A stretch of 57,484 nt of DNA from Hyphomicrobiales bacterium (GTDB lineage: Bacteria > Pseudomonadota > Alphaproteobacteria > Rhizobiales > Beijerinckiaceae). The DNA is taken from the NCBI GenBank assembly GCA_019246665.1, contig JAFAQA010000263.1, forward strand, positions 1-57,484, in the 5' to 3' direction. Below are positions 44,150-52,460 of this stretch, piece by piece (position 1 is the first letter of the stretch; each line of letters opens with the position of its first letter). A model generated the notes under the pieces. That model saw only the letters and a program-made list of their open reading frames with translations, made no database searches and had not been told where the DNA came from. Position numbers and translations under genes: made by a program.

Positions 44150-45106
44150 ATGAACGCTTCCTCTCACCCGCCGCGCTGCGTCGTGCTCGACTGGGGAACG
44201 ACCACCTTTCGCGCTCTCCTTGTGGATGCGAACGGCTCGGTGCTCGATCGTGTCGAGACACCGGAGGGAATCCAATCGGTGCCGAAGGCGGAGTTCGAAA
44301 CGGTCCTTTCCCGCAACATGGCGGCGTGGCGAATCGCGCACCGGGTGCTTCCGATCTACGCGGCCGGGATGATCACCAGCCGCAACGGCTGGATCGAAAC
44401 GCCCTATGTCGAGGCGCCCGCGGGCGCCGAGGCGCTCGCCCGCGCGATACGACGAATGGAGCTCGCGGACGGCGGCGTCATCGGTTTCATTCCGGGTCTT
44501 ACCGACAAGGGCGTGCAACCCTTTCCCGATGTGATGCGCGGAGAGGAGACGCAGCTCGTGGGCTTTGGTCTCGACCACGAGATGGCGGTGGTCCTGCCGG
44601 GCACGCACTCGAAATGGGCGCGCGTTGGTGGCGGCCGGATCCTGCGCTTTCGCACCTTCGTGACAGGCGAAGTGTTCAGCGTCCTGTCGCGCCACTCCTT
44701 CATTGCGCAGCTCGCCAAGCCGCTCGCTGAGCCGCAGCCGGCACCGAACTGGAGCGCCTTCGCGCTTGGCCTGGATGCCGCGCGCGAGCGCACGCAGGCG
44801 AGCGGTCTCCTCTCCCTTTTGTTTTCGGTGCGCACCGGATGGCTCGCGGGGAATCTCGGTGCGGCGGAAACATCGGATTATCTTTCGGGGCTCGTCGTCG
44901 GCACGGAATTTCACGAAGCCCGCGAGATGGGTTGGTTCGAGGCCGGCGACCGCGTCGGCCTTGTCGGCGGGGAGCATCTCGTCGAGGTTTACGGACGGGC
45001 GGCGACAGCCTTCGGGCTCGAACCTCAGCTCGGCCCTTCCGATGCAGCGGTGCGCGGGTCCATTGCCATTGCCGAGATCGCCGAAAGGATCGGACATGCG
45101 GTTTGA
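44150..45106 (+). CDS. dgoK: 2-dehydro-3-deoxygalactonokinase
   Basis: This 318-aa DgoK family kinase has VVLDWGTTTFRALLVD as the phosphate-binding loop, YAAGMITSRNGW, and LPGTHSKWARVGGGRI, all characteristic of the family. It phosphorylates 2-dehydro-3-deoxy-galactonate at O6 using ATP. It overlaps dgoA by 11 bp. The ATG at 44150 is chosen because the frame upstream is non-conserved. No galactonate dehydratase or transporter is in the window, so the supply of substrate must be encoded elsewhere. Confidence 0.92.
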   Translation: MNASSHPPRCVVLDWGTTTFRALLVDANGSVLDRVETPEGIQSVPKAEFETVLSRNMAAWRIAHRVLPIYAAGMITSRNGWIETPYVEAPAGAEALARAIRRMELADGGVIGFIPGLTDKGVQPFPDVMRGEETQLVGFGLDHEMAVVLPGTHSKWARVGGGRILRFRTFVTGEVFSVLSRHSFIAQLAKPLAEPQPAPNWSAFALGLDAARERTQASGLLSLLFSVRTGWLAGNLGAAETSDYLSGLVVGTEFHEAREMGWFEAGDRVGLVGGEHLVEVYGRAATAFGLEPQLGPSDAAVRGSIAIAEIAERIGHAV

Positions 45107-45719
45107 CGAAGCTCTCGCAGGGCTCCCGCTGATCGCGATTCTGCGCGGCCTTCGGCCCGAGCAGGCGGTCGACATCGCGACGGCGCTCTTCGACGCCGGC
45201 TTTCGCATCCTCGAAGTGCCGCTGAACTCGCCTTCCCCGCTTGCGAGCATCGAGCGCATCGCGGCGCGTTTCACGGGGAGGATGTTGATCGGGGCCGGCA
45301 CGGTTCTCGATGCGAACGCCGTCGGGCAAGTCGCCGATGCCGGCGCGCGCCTTATCGTATCACCGAATTTCGAAGCCGCGGTGGTGCATGCCACGAAGAA
45401 GCGCGATCTCGTTTCGGTCCCGGGCGTCGCCACGCCAAGCGAGGCCTTCGCGGCGCTCGCCGCGGGCGCCGATGCGCTGAAGCTCTTTCCTGCCGAGATG
45501 ATCTCGCCGAAAGTGGTGCGCTCCATCCGTGCCGTGCTGCCGAAGGAAACACGGCTCCTCCCGGTCGGCGGCATCGGGCTCGAGAATATCCCGGCCTATA
45601 GAGAGGCGGGCGCCGATGGCTTCGGCATTGGCTCAGCCCTTTTCAAACCCGGCATGTCGGTTGCGCAGGTCGCGCAGGCGGCAATGAAGTTCGTCGAGAG
45701 GATGCGCAGGCACGATTGA
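45096..45719 (+). CDS. dgoA: 2-dehydro-3-deoxy-6-phosphogalactonate aldolase
   Basis: This 207-aa class I aldolase of the KDPG/KDPGal family has LPLIAILRGLRPEQ at the start, Glu40 in ILEVPLNSP, and GADALKLFPAEM with Lys129 as the Schiff-base lysine. It cleaves 2-dehydro-3-deoxy-6-phosphogalactonate to pyruvate and glyceraldehyde 3-phosphate. It is directly coupled to dgoK, which together with the IAILRG start favours DgoA over Eda. Confidence 0.92.
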   Translation: MRFDEALAGLPLIAILRGLRPEQAVDIATALFDAGFRILEVPLNSPSPLASIERIAARFTGRMLIGAGTVLDANAVGQVADAGARLIVSPNFEAAVVHATKKRDLVSVPGVATPSEAFAALAAGADALKLFPAEMISPKVVRSIRAVLPKETRLLPVGGIGLENIPAYREAGADGFGIGSALFKPGMSVAQVAQAAMKFVERMRRHD

Positions 45720-45744
45720 CGGCGCTTCTTTTATCCACATAGCC

Positions 45745-45862
45745 GTCCTGGCCGGGCCGGCCATCCATGCCTTTGCTGTTTTTGCGGGCGAAATGAAGGC
45801 GTGGGTGCGCGCACCAAGTGCGCGCATGACGAGGCGTCATGACCGGGCGCCGGCCCGGCCTT
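45745..45862. repeat. Nested palindromes between convergent dgoA and sauT
   Basis: GGCCGGGCCGGC (45750-45761) pairs with GCCGGCCCGGCC (45849-45860), closing a 118-bp element. Inside it ATCCATGCCTT pairs imperfectly with AAGGCGTGGGT, GTGCGCGCAC is self-complementary, and CATGACG-AGG-CGTCATG forms a perfect small hairpin. This is the style of the long 'ATCCATGCC' intergenic repeats of alphaproteobacteria. It could stop transcription from both sides. Confidence 0.65.
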
Positions 45863-45878
45863 TGCTCGCGACCTCGAC

Positions 45879-47474
45879 TCAAGCTCGCCCCGTCCAGCCC
45901 TGCGCAATGGCGAGGCGCTGCACCTTTCCCGAAGGTCCCTTCGGCAGCTCGGGAAGGAAAGCGAAAAATTTCGGCGTCTTGTAGCGACCGAGATGAACCA
46001 TGCAATGCGCGCGCAACTCCTCTTCGCTCAACTGGGCCGCCGGCTTGAGCACGATCCCCGCCAGGATCTCCTGGCCATAATCATTGTCGGGAATACCGAC
46101 GGCGCCGGCTTCCAGGATTGCCGGATGCAAGAGCAGGGCTTCGTCGATTTCGCGCGGCGCGATGTTCTCGCCCCCCTTGATGATGAGCTCCTTCAATCGG
46201 CCGGTGATGAAGAAAAAGCCGTCCTCGTCACGAAAACCGAGATCGCCTGTTCGAAGGAAGCCTGAAGCATCGAGAGCTTCCGCGCTTCGCTCCGGTGATT
46301 TGTAATAGCCGCCCATCAAATTCGGGCCGCGAAACCGGATTTCGCCAGCCTTGCCCGTGGGCAATTGGCGCCCCTGCGGATCGGCGATGAAAGCTTCGAC
46401 GCCGCAAGGGAGACCGACGCTGCCATATTTGCGGCGCGCGAGCTGCATCGGATTGCAGAAGACGAGGGATGCCGATTCGGTCATGCCCATGCCCTCGATC
46501 ACCGGCACGCCGAAGCTCTCCTCGAAGGCGCGATGCTGATCCGGCGGCAAGGGGGCCGAGGCCGAGCGGCCGAAGCGCAGCTCGGGGAAGCGCCGCGGCG
46601 GAGCGCCGGCCGCCGCGTTCAGCAAATAGGCAATGATGGTCGGCACCATGTTGATCCAGGTGCAGCGATAGGCTTCCACATCACGCCACCAGCTCGACAC
46701 CGAGAACGCGTGCGGCGCGACGATGCTGCCGCCGGAGAGGAAGGGTGTGAGCGTGCCGATCACCTGGCCATTGATATGATAGAGCGGCAGAGAGCTCAGC
46801 ACCCGGTCGTTCGGCTGGAGCCCATGCCATTTGGCGACGCTCGTCGCCGCCGCGACGAGGTTGCGGTGCGTGAGCAGCACGCCCTTCGGCGTGCCTGTCG
46901 TGCCGGAGGTGTACATGAGAAGCGCCGGCGCGTTCTCGTCGAGGGGCTCGAATTCAAACGATCCGGGCGCGTCCGGAAAAAGCTGGCCGGCATCGACCTC
47001 GATCGTTTCGATGGTGATCTTGCGTGCCACAAGCGGCAGGGCCTCGCCGAGCTCTGCCGATTGTGCCGGCGTCGTGAACAGGATCTTGCAATCGCAATGG
47101 TCGAGCGCATAGGCGAGGCCGGCGCGAGAGCTTCTAAGATTGAGAGGGGTTGCCACGAAGCCGCCGATCATGGCGCCTACGAAAAGCGAAGCGGTTTGAT
47201 AGCCGTTCGGCATCAAGAGCGCGACCTTGTCGCCGGCGCGCAGTCCACGCGCTTTCAGCTCGGCCGCGAGCGCTCTCGCCTCGCGCAGCAAGCCGTCATA
47301 GCTCAGCACGCGGCCCGGCTCCTGTGCATGGTCCGGAGCGATGAGGAAGGGCGCTGAGCCTTGCGAGCCCGCGTGATCAAGGGCGATGTCGCGCAAGGTT
47401 CGCCGAGCGGCGTTCACCGGCTGTCGCGCCAATCCCGTGCTGGGCGTGACCCGCACCGTCGTTTCGTCATTCAT
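45879..47474 (-). CDS. sauT: AMP-forming CoA ligase, probable sulfoacetate-CoA ligase SauT
   Basis: This 531-aa ANL-superfamily enzyme has the P-loop YTSGTTGTPKG (188-198), the GMTESA motif, the hinge TGRLKELIIKGGENIAPREI and the C-terminal catalytic lysine in PKGPSGKVQR. The fold alone does not give the substrate. The call to sulfoacetate rests on the 4-bp overlap with the SauS-like gene, the MFS gene in front, and xsc, tauE and pta across the regulator. Reaction: sulfoacetate + ATP + CoA to sulfoacetyl-CoA + AMP + PPi. Last gene of the sauU-sauS-sauT unit. Confidence 0.8.
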   Translation of the reverse strand: MNDETTVRVTPSTGLARQPVNAARRTLRDIALDHAGSQGSAPFLIAPDHAQEPGRVLSYDGLLREARALAAELKARGLRAGDKVALLMPNGYQTASLFVGAMIGGFVATPLNLRSSRAGLAYALDHCDCKILFTTPAQSAELGEALPLVARKITIETIEVDAGQLFPDAPGSFEFEPLDENAPALLMYTSGTTGTPKGVLLTHRNLVAAATSVAKWHGLQPNDRVLSSLPLYHINGQVIGTLTPFLSGGSIVAPHAFSVSSWWRDVEAYRCTWINMVPTIIAYLLNAAAGAPPRRFPELRFGRSASAPLPPDQHRAFEESFGVPVIEGMGMTESASLVFCNPMQLARRKYGSVGLPCGVEAFIADPQGRQLPTGKAGEIRFRGPNLMGGYYKSPERSAEALDASGFLRTGDLGFRDEDGFFFITGRLKELIIKGGENIAPREIDEALLLHPAILEAGAVGIPDNDYGQEILAGIVLKPAAQLSEEELRAHCMVHLGRYKTPKFFAFLPELPKGPSGKVQRLAIAQGWTGRA

Positions 47475-48994
47475 CGCCGATGATCTTGCCGCTTTGCCTC
47501 ACGCGCAGCGGAGCGAGGCCCTCCGGAAGTCCCTGCGGTTCGCGCGAAATATTCGCTGAACACCTCTTTCTCATCAGGAACGCGCTCCGGGATCACGCGC
47601 GAGACACGCGTGATGTTGAGGAAATGCCGGTAGTTCATGTTGTCGGAGAAGCTGTTGCGCCCCCAAGTGCCGCATCCCATCGATAACGAGAAGGGAAGCC
47701 CATTGTCGAAGCTGCCGCCGGTTGCGATGCAATGGGCCTGGTTGACGATGACGCGCGACACCGGAAGCTTGAGTCCGAGCTCAAGCGCCTGGTCTTCATC
47801 GCGCGTATGCAAGCCGACCGAGTGGCCAGCGCCCTGATAGGCATAGATGCGCTCCACGATGCGCATCGCCTCGGCGAAATCCGCGGCGCCATAGATCGCG
47901 AGCACAGGCGCGAGCTTTTCGCCCGAGAACGGATGGGCGGGACCAAAGCCGTCCTCGGGGACCATGAGGAAGCGAGCGGAGCGAAAGCGTTTCTCGTCAA
48001 GACCAGCCTTTGCCGCTATCGTGCGCGCGTCCTTGGCGATCAACCCGGGGGAAAGCTTGCCCTCGGGAAACAGCGCGGCTCGAAGGCGCTCGCGCTCCTC
48101 GCTATCGAGAAGAACACCGCCGTTTCGCGCAAGCGCCTCGAGCATGGCGTCGTAAATCTCGGCATGAAGCACGAGGCTGTTCTCGGAGGAACAGCTCGTC
48201 GCATTGTCGAAGGTCTTCGACTTGGCGATCTGCCGCGCTGCCTCATCGAGATCGGCACTGCGATCAACGATGCTCGCCACATTGCCGGCGCCGACCCCGA
48301 ATGCCGGCGTGCCGCTCGCATAGGCGGCCCGGATATTCGCTTGCGACCCCGTCGCCACAACGAGGTCCGCCTGGCGCATGAGCTCGTGCGTCGTTGCTTT
48401 CGTAACCGGCGCGGGGAGAAGCTGCACGAGGTCGCGTGGTGCGCCAAGCTTGTCCAATTCGGCATGGACGAATTGGACGAGCTTCGCACAAGTGGTCCAG
48501 CCTTTCGGTGAAGGCGCAAGGATCACGGCGTTGCGCCCTTTGAGCGCGTTGATGATCTTGTTCGCCGGTGTCGCGCCCGGATTGGTCGATGGCGTGATCG
48601 CTGCCACCACGCCGACGGGACGCGCGATCTCGATGATGCCGGTGTCGCCGTGCTCGGCGATGACGCCGACCGATTTCGCGCCCTTCAGGTCGCGCAAGAG
48701 GCCTAGCGTCTTGCGATGGTTCTTCTCGATCTTGTCCACCACATTGCCGAGGCCGGTGTCGGCGACCGCAAGCTCGGCGAGAACGCGATTGCGCGAAGGC
48801 TCCATGATCGCCCAGCCGGCCGCCGCGACCAGAAGATCAGTGCTTGCCTGGTCATAGCGGTTCGCGATCGCTTGAGCCTTTTTCGCGCGCTCGATCAGCT
48901 CGGCGACTAGCCTCGCGGTGTCGCTCGCTTCGGCACTCCGGTCTGACCTCTTTTTGTGGGGCGTTTCCTTCCCCGATACTTGCCTGTCCAACAT
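47471..48994 (-). CDS. sauS: CoA-acylating sulfoacetaldehyde dehydrogenase SauS
   Basis: This 507-aa aldehyde dehydrogenase of the CoA-acylating group has the catalytic Cys268 in FDNATSCSSENSLV, the cofactor region ITPSTNPGATPANKI (134-148) and GTWGRNSFSDNMN near the C-terminus. The SCSSENS active-site variant and overall look match SauS. In this direction it reduces sulfoacetyl-CoA with NAD(P)H to sulfoacetaldehyde, the substrate of Xsc at 52461. It follows sauU by 15 bp and overlaps sauT by 4 bp. Confidence 0.88.
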   Translation of the reverse strand: MLDRQVSGKETPHKKRSDRSAEASDTARLVAELIERAKKAQAIANRYDQASTDLLVAAAGWAIMEPSRNRVLAELAVADTGLGNVVDKIEKNHRKTLGLLRDLKGAKSVGVIAEHGDTGIIEIARPVGVVAAITPSTNPGATPANKIINALKGRNAVILAPSPKGWTTCAKLVQFVHAELDKLGAPRDLVQLLPAPVTKATTHELMRQADLVVATGSQANIRAAYASGTPAFGVGAGNVASIVDRSADLDEAARQIAKSKTFDNATSCSSENSLVLHAEIYDAMLEALARNGGVLLDSEERERLRAALFPEGKLSPGLIAKDARTIAAKAGLDEKRFRSARFLMVPEDGFGPAHPFSGEKLAPVLAIYGAADFAEAMRIVERIYAYQGAGHSVGLHTRDEDQALELGLKLPVSRVIVNQAHCIATGGSFDNGLPFSLSMGCGTWGRNSFSDNMNYRHFLNITRVSRVIPERVPDEKEVFSEYFARTAGTSGGPRSAAREAKRQDHRR

Positions 48995-49009
48995 GATTGG
49001 AGCGCCTTC

Positions 49010-50326
49010 CTAGCTCGTTATCGCCGCAAAGCTTTGTTCCTCGACCTTGCGGTTCGGATCGATGAACAACGCCCCGACAACGCCGACCGCGAGCAGGCCG
49101 GCCGTAATGGCGAAGGGGCCCACATAGCTGCCTGTCCGCTGGATCAGGATGCCGAAGACCACGGGCGAGATGGCGCCCGCAAGGCCGAACCCGGTGTTCA
49201 TCATCCCGCCGGCGGTCCCAGCATAACGTCCGGCAATGTCGATCGGAAGCGACCAAAGCACCGCATTCGTCAGCTCGAGGCAGAAGAAGGAGGCGGTGAG
49301 GCCATAGACCGCAAGGTAAGCATCTTCGGTGCGCACCGCCGGCACCATAAAGCCGAGGGCGCCCGTAAGGCCGAACACCAGCAAGGAGCAGCGCGCGAGG
49401 CGAAGATTGCCGGTCGCCTTCAGGATGCGATCCGAGATGATGCCGCCCAAGCTGTCACCCAGGACGCCGGCCGCGAGCGGCAAAGACGTGAAGAGAGCCA
49501 TCTTGGTGACGTCGAAGCCGCGCGCCTCGAGGAGATAGGATGGCAACCAGGTAAGAAACACCCATAGCGACCATCCGTAGCAAAAATCGACGAAGGTCAC
49601 GAGCCACATGCGCGAGATCATGGCGCGCCAGGGCGTCTTCTCCAGCGCCGTTTTCGTAGCCGGAATGCCGATCTCCTCGAGCTCGTCGGGCGCGACTGAA
49701 GGGTTCTCATGCGGCGTGTTGCGGAAGGAAATGAGCCACCATGCCGCCCAGGCCGCGCTCAAGGCTCCGAGCACGAAGAAAGCGGCGCGCCAGCCGAAGG
49801 CCGCCATGATGCCGACGACCGCGTAAGGCGCGGCCGCGCCGCCGAGGCGAGCGAAGCTGTGCGTCACCCCTTGCGCGAGCCCGCGCTCTTGTGGCGGAAA
49901 CCAGAAACTCATGGCGCGTGTCGCGGCCGGGAAGGCGCCGCCTTCGCCGATGCCGACGAGAAGGCGCACGACGATGAGCGACACCGCCCCGCCCACCATG
50001 CCGGTGAGGACGGTCCCGACCGACCAGATGACGCAGAGAAGAAACAGGATCAGGCGCGGGCCGAAACGGTCGGCGAGCCAGCCGCCGATGATCTGCATGG
50101 CCGTGTAAGGATAGGCGAAGACGGAGAAGATGAAGCCGAGCTGCCCCTTGGAGAGGGCGAGCTCCCTCGAGATGAATGGTCCCGCGACCGAGATGTTGGT
50201 GCGGTCGATGTAGGCGATGAAATACATGAGGGAGAGCGAGAGCAGGACCGCGTAGCGCGCCCGCTTCCATCGCGGCACGGCCGCGATTTGGGCTCTTCCT
50301 TCGACGCTTTGCTCGCCGACCTTCAT
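49010..50326 (-). CDS. sauU: MFS transporter, probable sulfoacetate importer SauU
   Basis: This 438-aa, 12-helix transporter is of the anion:cation symporter (ACS) branch: MYFIAYIDRTNISVAGPFIS in helix 1, GGWLADRFGPRLIL (signature loop) and GIGEGGAFPAATRAMSFWFP in helix 4. SauU, TauU-type and tartrate/hexuronate transporters share these. GGGAG 9 bp upstream decides the ATG at 50324-50326. As first gene of the unit, with SauS and SauT directly behind, sulfoacetate uptake is the natural role. Confidence 0.83.
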   Translation of the reverse strand: MKVGEQSVEGRAQIAAVPRWKRARYAVLLSLSLMYFIAYIDRTNISVAGPFISRELALSKGQLGFIFSVFAYPYTAMQIIGGWLADRFGPRLILFLLCVIWSVGTVLTGMVGGAVSLIVVRLLVGIGEGGAFPAATRAMSFWFPPQERGLAQGVTHSFARLGGAAAPYAVVGIMAAFGWRAAFFVLGALSAAWAAWWLISFRNTPHENPSVAPDELEEIGIPATKTALEKTPWRAMISRMWLVTFVDFCYGWSLWVFLTWLPSYLLEARGFDVTKMALFTSLPLAAGVLGDSLGGIISDRILKATGNLRLARCSLLVFGLTGALGFMVPAVRTEDAYLAVYGLTASFFCLELTNAVLWSLPIDIAGRYAGTAGGMMNTGFGLAGAISPVVFGILIQRTGSYVGPFAITAGLLAVGVVGALFIDPNRKVEEQSFAAITS

Positions 50327-50491
50327 CTCGCGCTCCCTGCCCTCAATTTTTCTTGATTTTGCGACCGTGCCAGCGAGGCCGAGTGGAAGCCACGCCCTGC
50401 CGTCCGACAAATGGTGCTCACGCGCATGGTGGCGCCATACTCGACCGGCGGGAAGCTTTCAGGCGCATTCGTCCTTGCGTGAAGGCCGCAA

Positions 50492-50520
50492 CTGGACCCA
50501 TTATGAAACAAGTTTGGACC
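50492..50520. promoter_or_regulatory. Candidate TauR-like operator in the sauU / regulator gap
   Basis: TGGACC occurs twice in the same direction, at 50493-50498 (CTGGACCCAT) and 50515-50520 (TTGGACCGAC), 22 bp apart, about two helical turns. MocR-type regulators bind direct repeats, and from memory the TauR site of Rhodobacter capsulatus reads CTGGACYTAA; the first half-site fits 8 of 10. CATAAT on the minus strand (50500-50505) inside the repeat could be the -10 of sauU, with no good -35, as expected for an activated promoter. Confidence 0.55.
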
Positions 50521-50548
50521 GACCATAGAACCAGAGGATCGCTTTCGC

Positions 50549-52171
50549 TTGGATCACGCGCTTGTCCACCCTGGGGACCGAGACAAGGATGCCGGAGACG
50601 GCGCCGCTCGCAAGAATTCCGCTCGCAAGCACCTGGTCGGGCGTGCCGCCGCCGCGCCGGCATCTCTTCGGCGGAAGGAAGCGGGTGAAAGCCGCCTCAA
50701 TTGGAGTGTCCTCTTCCGCAACTTCGCGCTGAACCAAAGGTCGCTCCAGGTCCAGATCCGGCAGATGATCGTCGCCGCGATCGAGGAGCGTCGTCTCGCC
50801 GGCCACGCCCGCATGCCATCGAGCCGCGAGCTTGCGCTTTCGCTTGGCGTCGCCCGAAACACGGTGGTCCTTGCATATCGGCAGCTCGTCGATGAGGGCT
50901 TCCTCGAATCACGCGAGCGCAGCGGTTATTTCGTCGCCGATCTGTACCGCGGCGACGCAGCCTCTCCGGTGCGCACCGAGACGCGTGCGCGCTCGGTGTC
51001 GGGGCCGGACTGGTCGGACCGCTTCGGGCTCACCCCGTCGAGGCAGCGCAATATCGTCAAGAAGCTCGATTGGCTGCGCTACCCGTTCCCCTTTCTTTAC
51101 GGGCAATTCGATCCGTCCCTGTTTCCGACGAATGACTGGCGCGAGAGCGCGCGCGGTGCCTTGAGCGTCCTCGAGATCCAAAACTGGGCTCGCGACCTCA
51201 TCGACGGCGATGATCCCGAGCTGATCGACCAGTTGCGCGTGCATGTGCTGCCGCGCGCCGGCATCTTCGCGCCGCCCGAGGAGATCATCGTGACCGTGGG
51301 CGCGCAGCAGGCGCTCTTCATGCTGGCGCAACTTTTCCTTCGAAAGAATACGCGCATCGGCATCGAAGACCCGGGCTACGCCGATGCGCGAAATATTTTC
51401 GGCATGATCAGCGATCGCGTGGTGCCGCTTGACGTCGATCTCGACGGGCTCGTTCCGTCGCAAGAAGTGGCCGAATGCGAATATGTCTATGTCACCCCGG
51501 CGCATCATTGCCCGACCACGGTCAGCATGCCGCTTCGTCGCCGCGAGCGGCTTCTCGAATTGGCTCGGCAGAACGACGTCGTGATCATCGAGGACGGTTA
51601 CGAGTCCGAGCTTTCCGGCGAGAGCCATGGCGCTCCCGCCTTGCGCAGCCTGGATGCCGACGGACGCGTCGTTTATATCGGCAGCTTCTCCAAGATCCTC
51701 GCCCCAGGCCTGCGCATCGGCTATGTGGTCGCGCCGGCACCCGTCGCACGCGAGCTGAGAGCGCTCCGCCGGCTGATGCTCCGTCATCCTCCCTCCAATA
51801 ATCAGCGCGCGGCCGCGCTATTCCTCGGCCTTGGCCATTACAAATCGCATCTACGACGTGTCATTCATGCGCTGAACGAGCGTGCCGAACTCGTCGAGGC
51901 GGCGCTCGAACGTCATCTGCCGCGTTGGAATCGCTTGCGGGGCGCCGGCGCGTCGAGCTTTTGGCTCGAAGGGCCCTTATCGCTTGACTGTCTCGCGCTT
52001 GCGCATGAAGCCGAGAAGCGCGGCGTTCTCATCGAGCCGGGCGACGTATTCTTCATGGGCGAGGCCCCGCCGCGCAATTTCCTGCGACTCGGTTTCGCGT
52101 CGATCGCGCGCGAGCGCATCGGCGCCGGAATCGCAGCACTCGGGCAGGCGGCGCGAGCCCTAGGGAATTGA
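50549..52171 (+). CDS. MocR-type (GntR/aminotransferase) regulator, TauR-like
   Basis: This 540-aa regulator has a GntR winged helix at about residues 60-130 (SSRELALSLGVARNTVVLAY, then LESRERSGYFV), a linker, and a class I aminotransferase-like domain with Lys382 in SFSKILAPGLRIGY for PLP. TauR and related regulators of sulfonate genes have this build. The frame has no ATG or GTG before the winged helix, so I use the TTG at 50549, with AGAGGA upstream. It is divergent from sauU and followed by xsc, so it probably controls both arms. It would replace SauR of other clusters. Confidence 0.85.
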   Translation: MDHALVHPGDRDKDAGDGAARKNSARKHLVGRAAAAPASLRRKEAGESRLNWSVLFRNFALNQRSLQVQIRQMIVAAIEERRLAGHARMPSSRELALSLGVARNTVVLAYRQLVDEGFLESRERSGYFVADLYRGDAASPVRTETRARSVSGPDWSDRFGLTPSRQRNIVKKLDWLRYPFPFLYGQFDPSLFPTNDWRESARGALSVLEIQNWARDLIDGDDPELIDQLRVHVLPRAGIFAPPEEIIVTVGAQQALFMLAQLFLRKNTRIGIEDPGYADARNIFGMISDRVVPLDVDLDGLVPSQEVAECEYVYVTPAHHCPTTVSMPLRRRERLLELARQNDVVIIEDGYESELSGESHGAPALRSLDADGRVVYIGSFSKILAPGLRIGYVVAPAPVARELRALRRLMLRHPPSNNQRAAALFLGLGHYKSHLRRVIHALNERAELVEAALERHLPRWNRLRGAGASSFWLEGPLSLDCLALAHEAEKRGVLIEPGDVFFMGEAPPRNFLRLGFASIARERIGAGIAALGQAARALGN

Positions 52172-52179
52172 AGGTCAGC

Positions 52180-52223
52180 GCATGATCCGCAAAAGTGGCC
52201 CCACTTTTGCGCTAAGATCATGC
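52180..52223. repeat. Intergenic palindromic element, copy 2 (AAAAGTGGGG type)
   Basis: GCATGATC (52180-52187) and GATCATGC (52216-52223) flank a perfect 11-bp hairpin CGCAAAAGTGG (52188-52198) / CCACTTTTGCG (52201-52211). It is an inverted relative of the element at 30161. It starts 9 bp after the regulator's stop and may end its transcript. The remaining gap to xsc holds another hairpin (GCGCCG 52325-52330 / CGGCGC 52339-52344) and no gene. Confidence 0.8.
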
Positions 52224-52460
52224 GAAAAAATTGGCTGATAGTGCTCGCTTCAATTTAGACGCGACGCGCTACGGCCCCTGGCGCAAGCGATCGCCGGGGA
52301 CTGGCTCTAGAGGCTGAAAGCTCCGCGCCGTTACGGTGCGGCGCCATTCAACCATCGCCGCCGCGGCGGCGCCGGTCAGGCACCTGGGCGCGGCCGAGAC
52401 AAGGCGAAAGCTCACGGCATCGCCTCACCTTTTTGTGAACACACGAACCGGAGACCCCGC

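Noticed and set aside
44126-45574. 482-codon minus-strand open frame over dgoK-dgoA.
   Set aside because: Antisense to two well-recognised, coupled enzymes; arginine-rich with no motif.
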